Below, piece by piece: positions 32,924 to 32,988 of a stretch of DNA of 32,988 nucleotides. This DNA is from Candidatus Hydrogenedens sp. (GTDB taxonomy: Bacteria > Hydrogenedentota > Hydrogenedentia > Hydrogenedentales > CAITNO01). The number at the start of each line of letters is the position of its first letter. Positions within the stretch are counted from its first letter, which is position 1. The translations under genes and the position numbers were made by a program. Location of the stretch: NCBI GenBank assembly GCA_012522755.1, contig JAAYJV010000099.1, positions 1 to 32,988 on the forward strand, in the 5' to 3' direction. Below the pieces are notes generated by a model that was given only the letters and a program-made list of their open reading frames with translations, did not search any database and was not told where the DNA came from.

Positions 32924-32988
32924 AGACCCGGGAAAAGACCATGACTTATGTATGCATTTGACGGGAGAACAAAGACTCAGAGTTTACA

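Overview
The window reads like a chromosomal segment of a Gram-negative bacterium of the PVC group, most likely Lentisphaerota or a relative (inference). Evidence seen: a lipid A enzyme (LpxA), an OmpA-type protein with a GHTC-type C-terminal domain, a prepilin-like protein ending in the H-X9-DG signature, a Tat-lipoprotein sulfatase, GH78 and WbsX/GH99-like carbohydrate proteins, and intergenic filler made of phrases such as 'accacagatgaacactg' and 'cacaaagtcacgaag'. I recall such filler from PVC and related genomes. No rRNA, tRNA, CRISPR array or transposase was found.

Layout. 1-1840: sulfatase with its own promoter. 1869-6337 (minus): RhlE-type helicase, WbsX-like protein and an orphan OppD/OppF ATPase pair, probably one transcript. 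6765-8906 (plus): glucuronate isomerase UxaC and a small lipoprotein. 8947-14698 (minus): a compact five-gene transcription unit with overlapping genes, in order sugar-binding protein, large glycosidase-like protein, TetR regulator, radical SAM protein, family 2 glycosyltransferase. 14855-15600: a 7-bp tandem repeat, a 48-residue membrane protein gene and inverted repeats. 15600-17840 (minus): a large, AT-richer single gene with an N-terminal cold-shock-like domain, a middle region resembling RNase H-fold DUF3800 proteins, and a long helical TPR-like tail. Its promoter holds an operator-like inverted repeat.

18076-21450 (plus): a cobalamin riboswitch and terminator in front of a two-gene operon, a large anchored surface protein and a type II/IV-type pseudopilin. 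21564-24200: secreted GH78 alpha-L-rhamnosidase. 24515-25462: lpxA behind a leader with a possible six-codon peptide, hairpins and an intrinsic terminator. 25497-29833 (minus): a RadC/JAB-DinG helicase fusion, a XerC/D-type recombinase and an OmpA-family protein. 29834-31105: long repeat-filled intergenic stretch. 31106-32582: site-2-type M50 protease and, convergently, a sorbitol-6-phosphate dehydrogenase-like SDR, then another copy of the dispersed repeat.

Taken together the window suggests a polysaccharide-degrading lifestyle: sulfatase, rhamnosidase, glucuronate isomerase, sugar-binding protein and polyol dehydrogenase. The two most unusual parts are the cold-shock/RNase H-like/TPR gene, which could be a stand-alone RNA-targeting or defence-type factor, and the B12-controlled surface protein plus pseudopilin operon, which could be a B12-acquisition or B12-sparing surface structure. 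Both functional readings are inference. All assignments were made by eye from motifs, with no database search.
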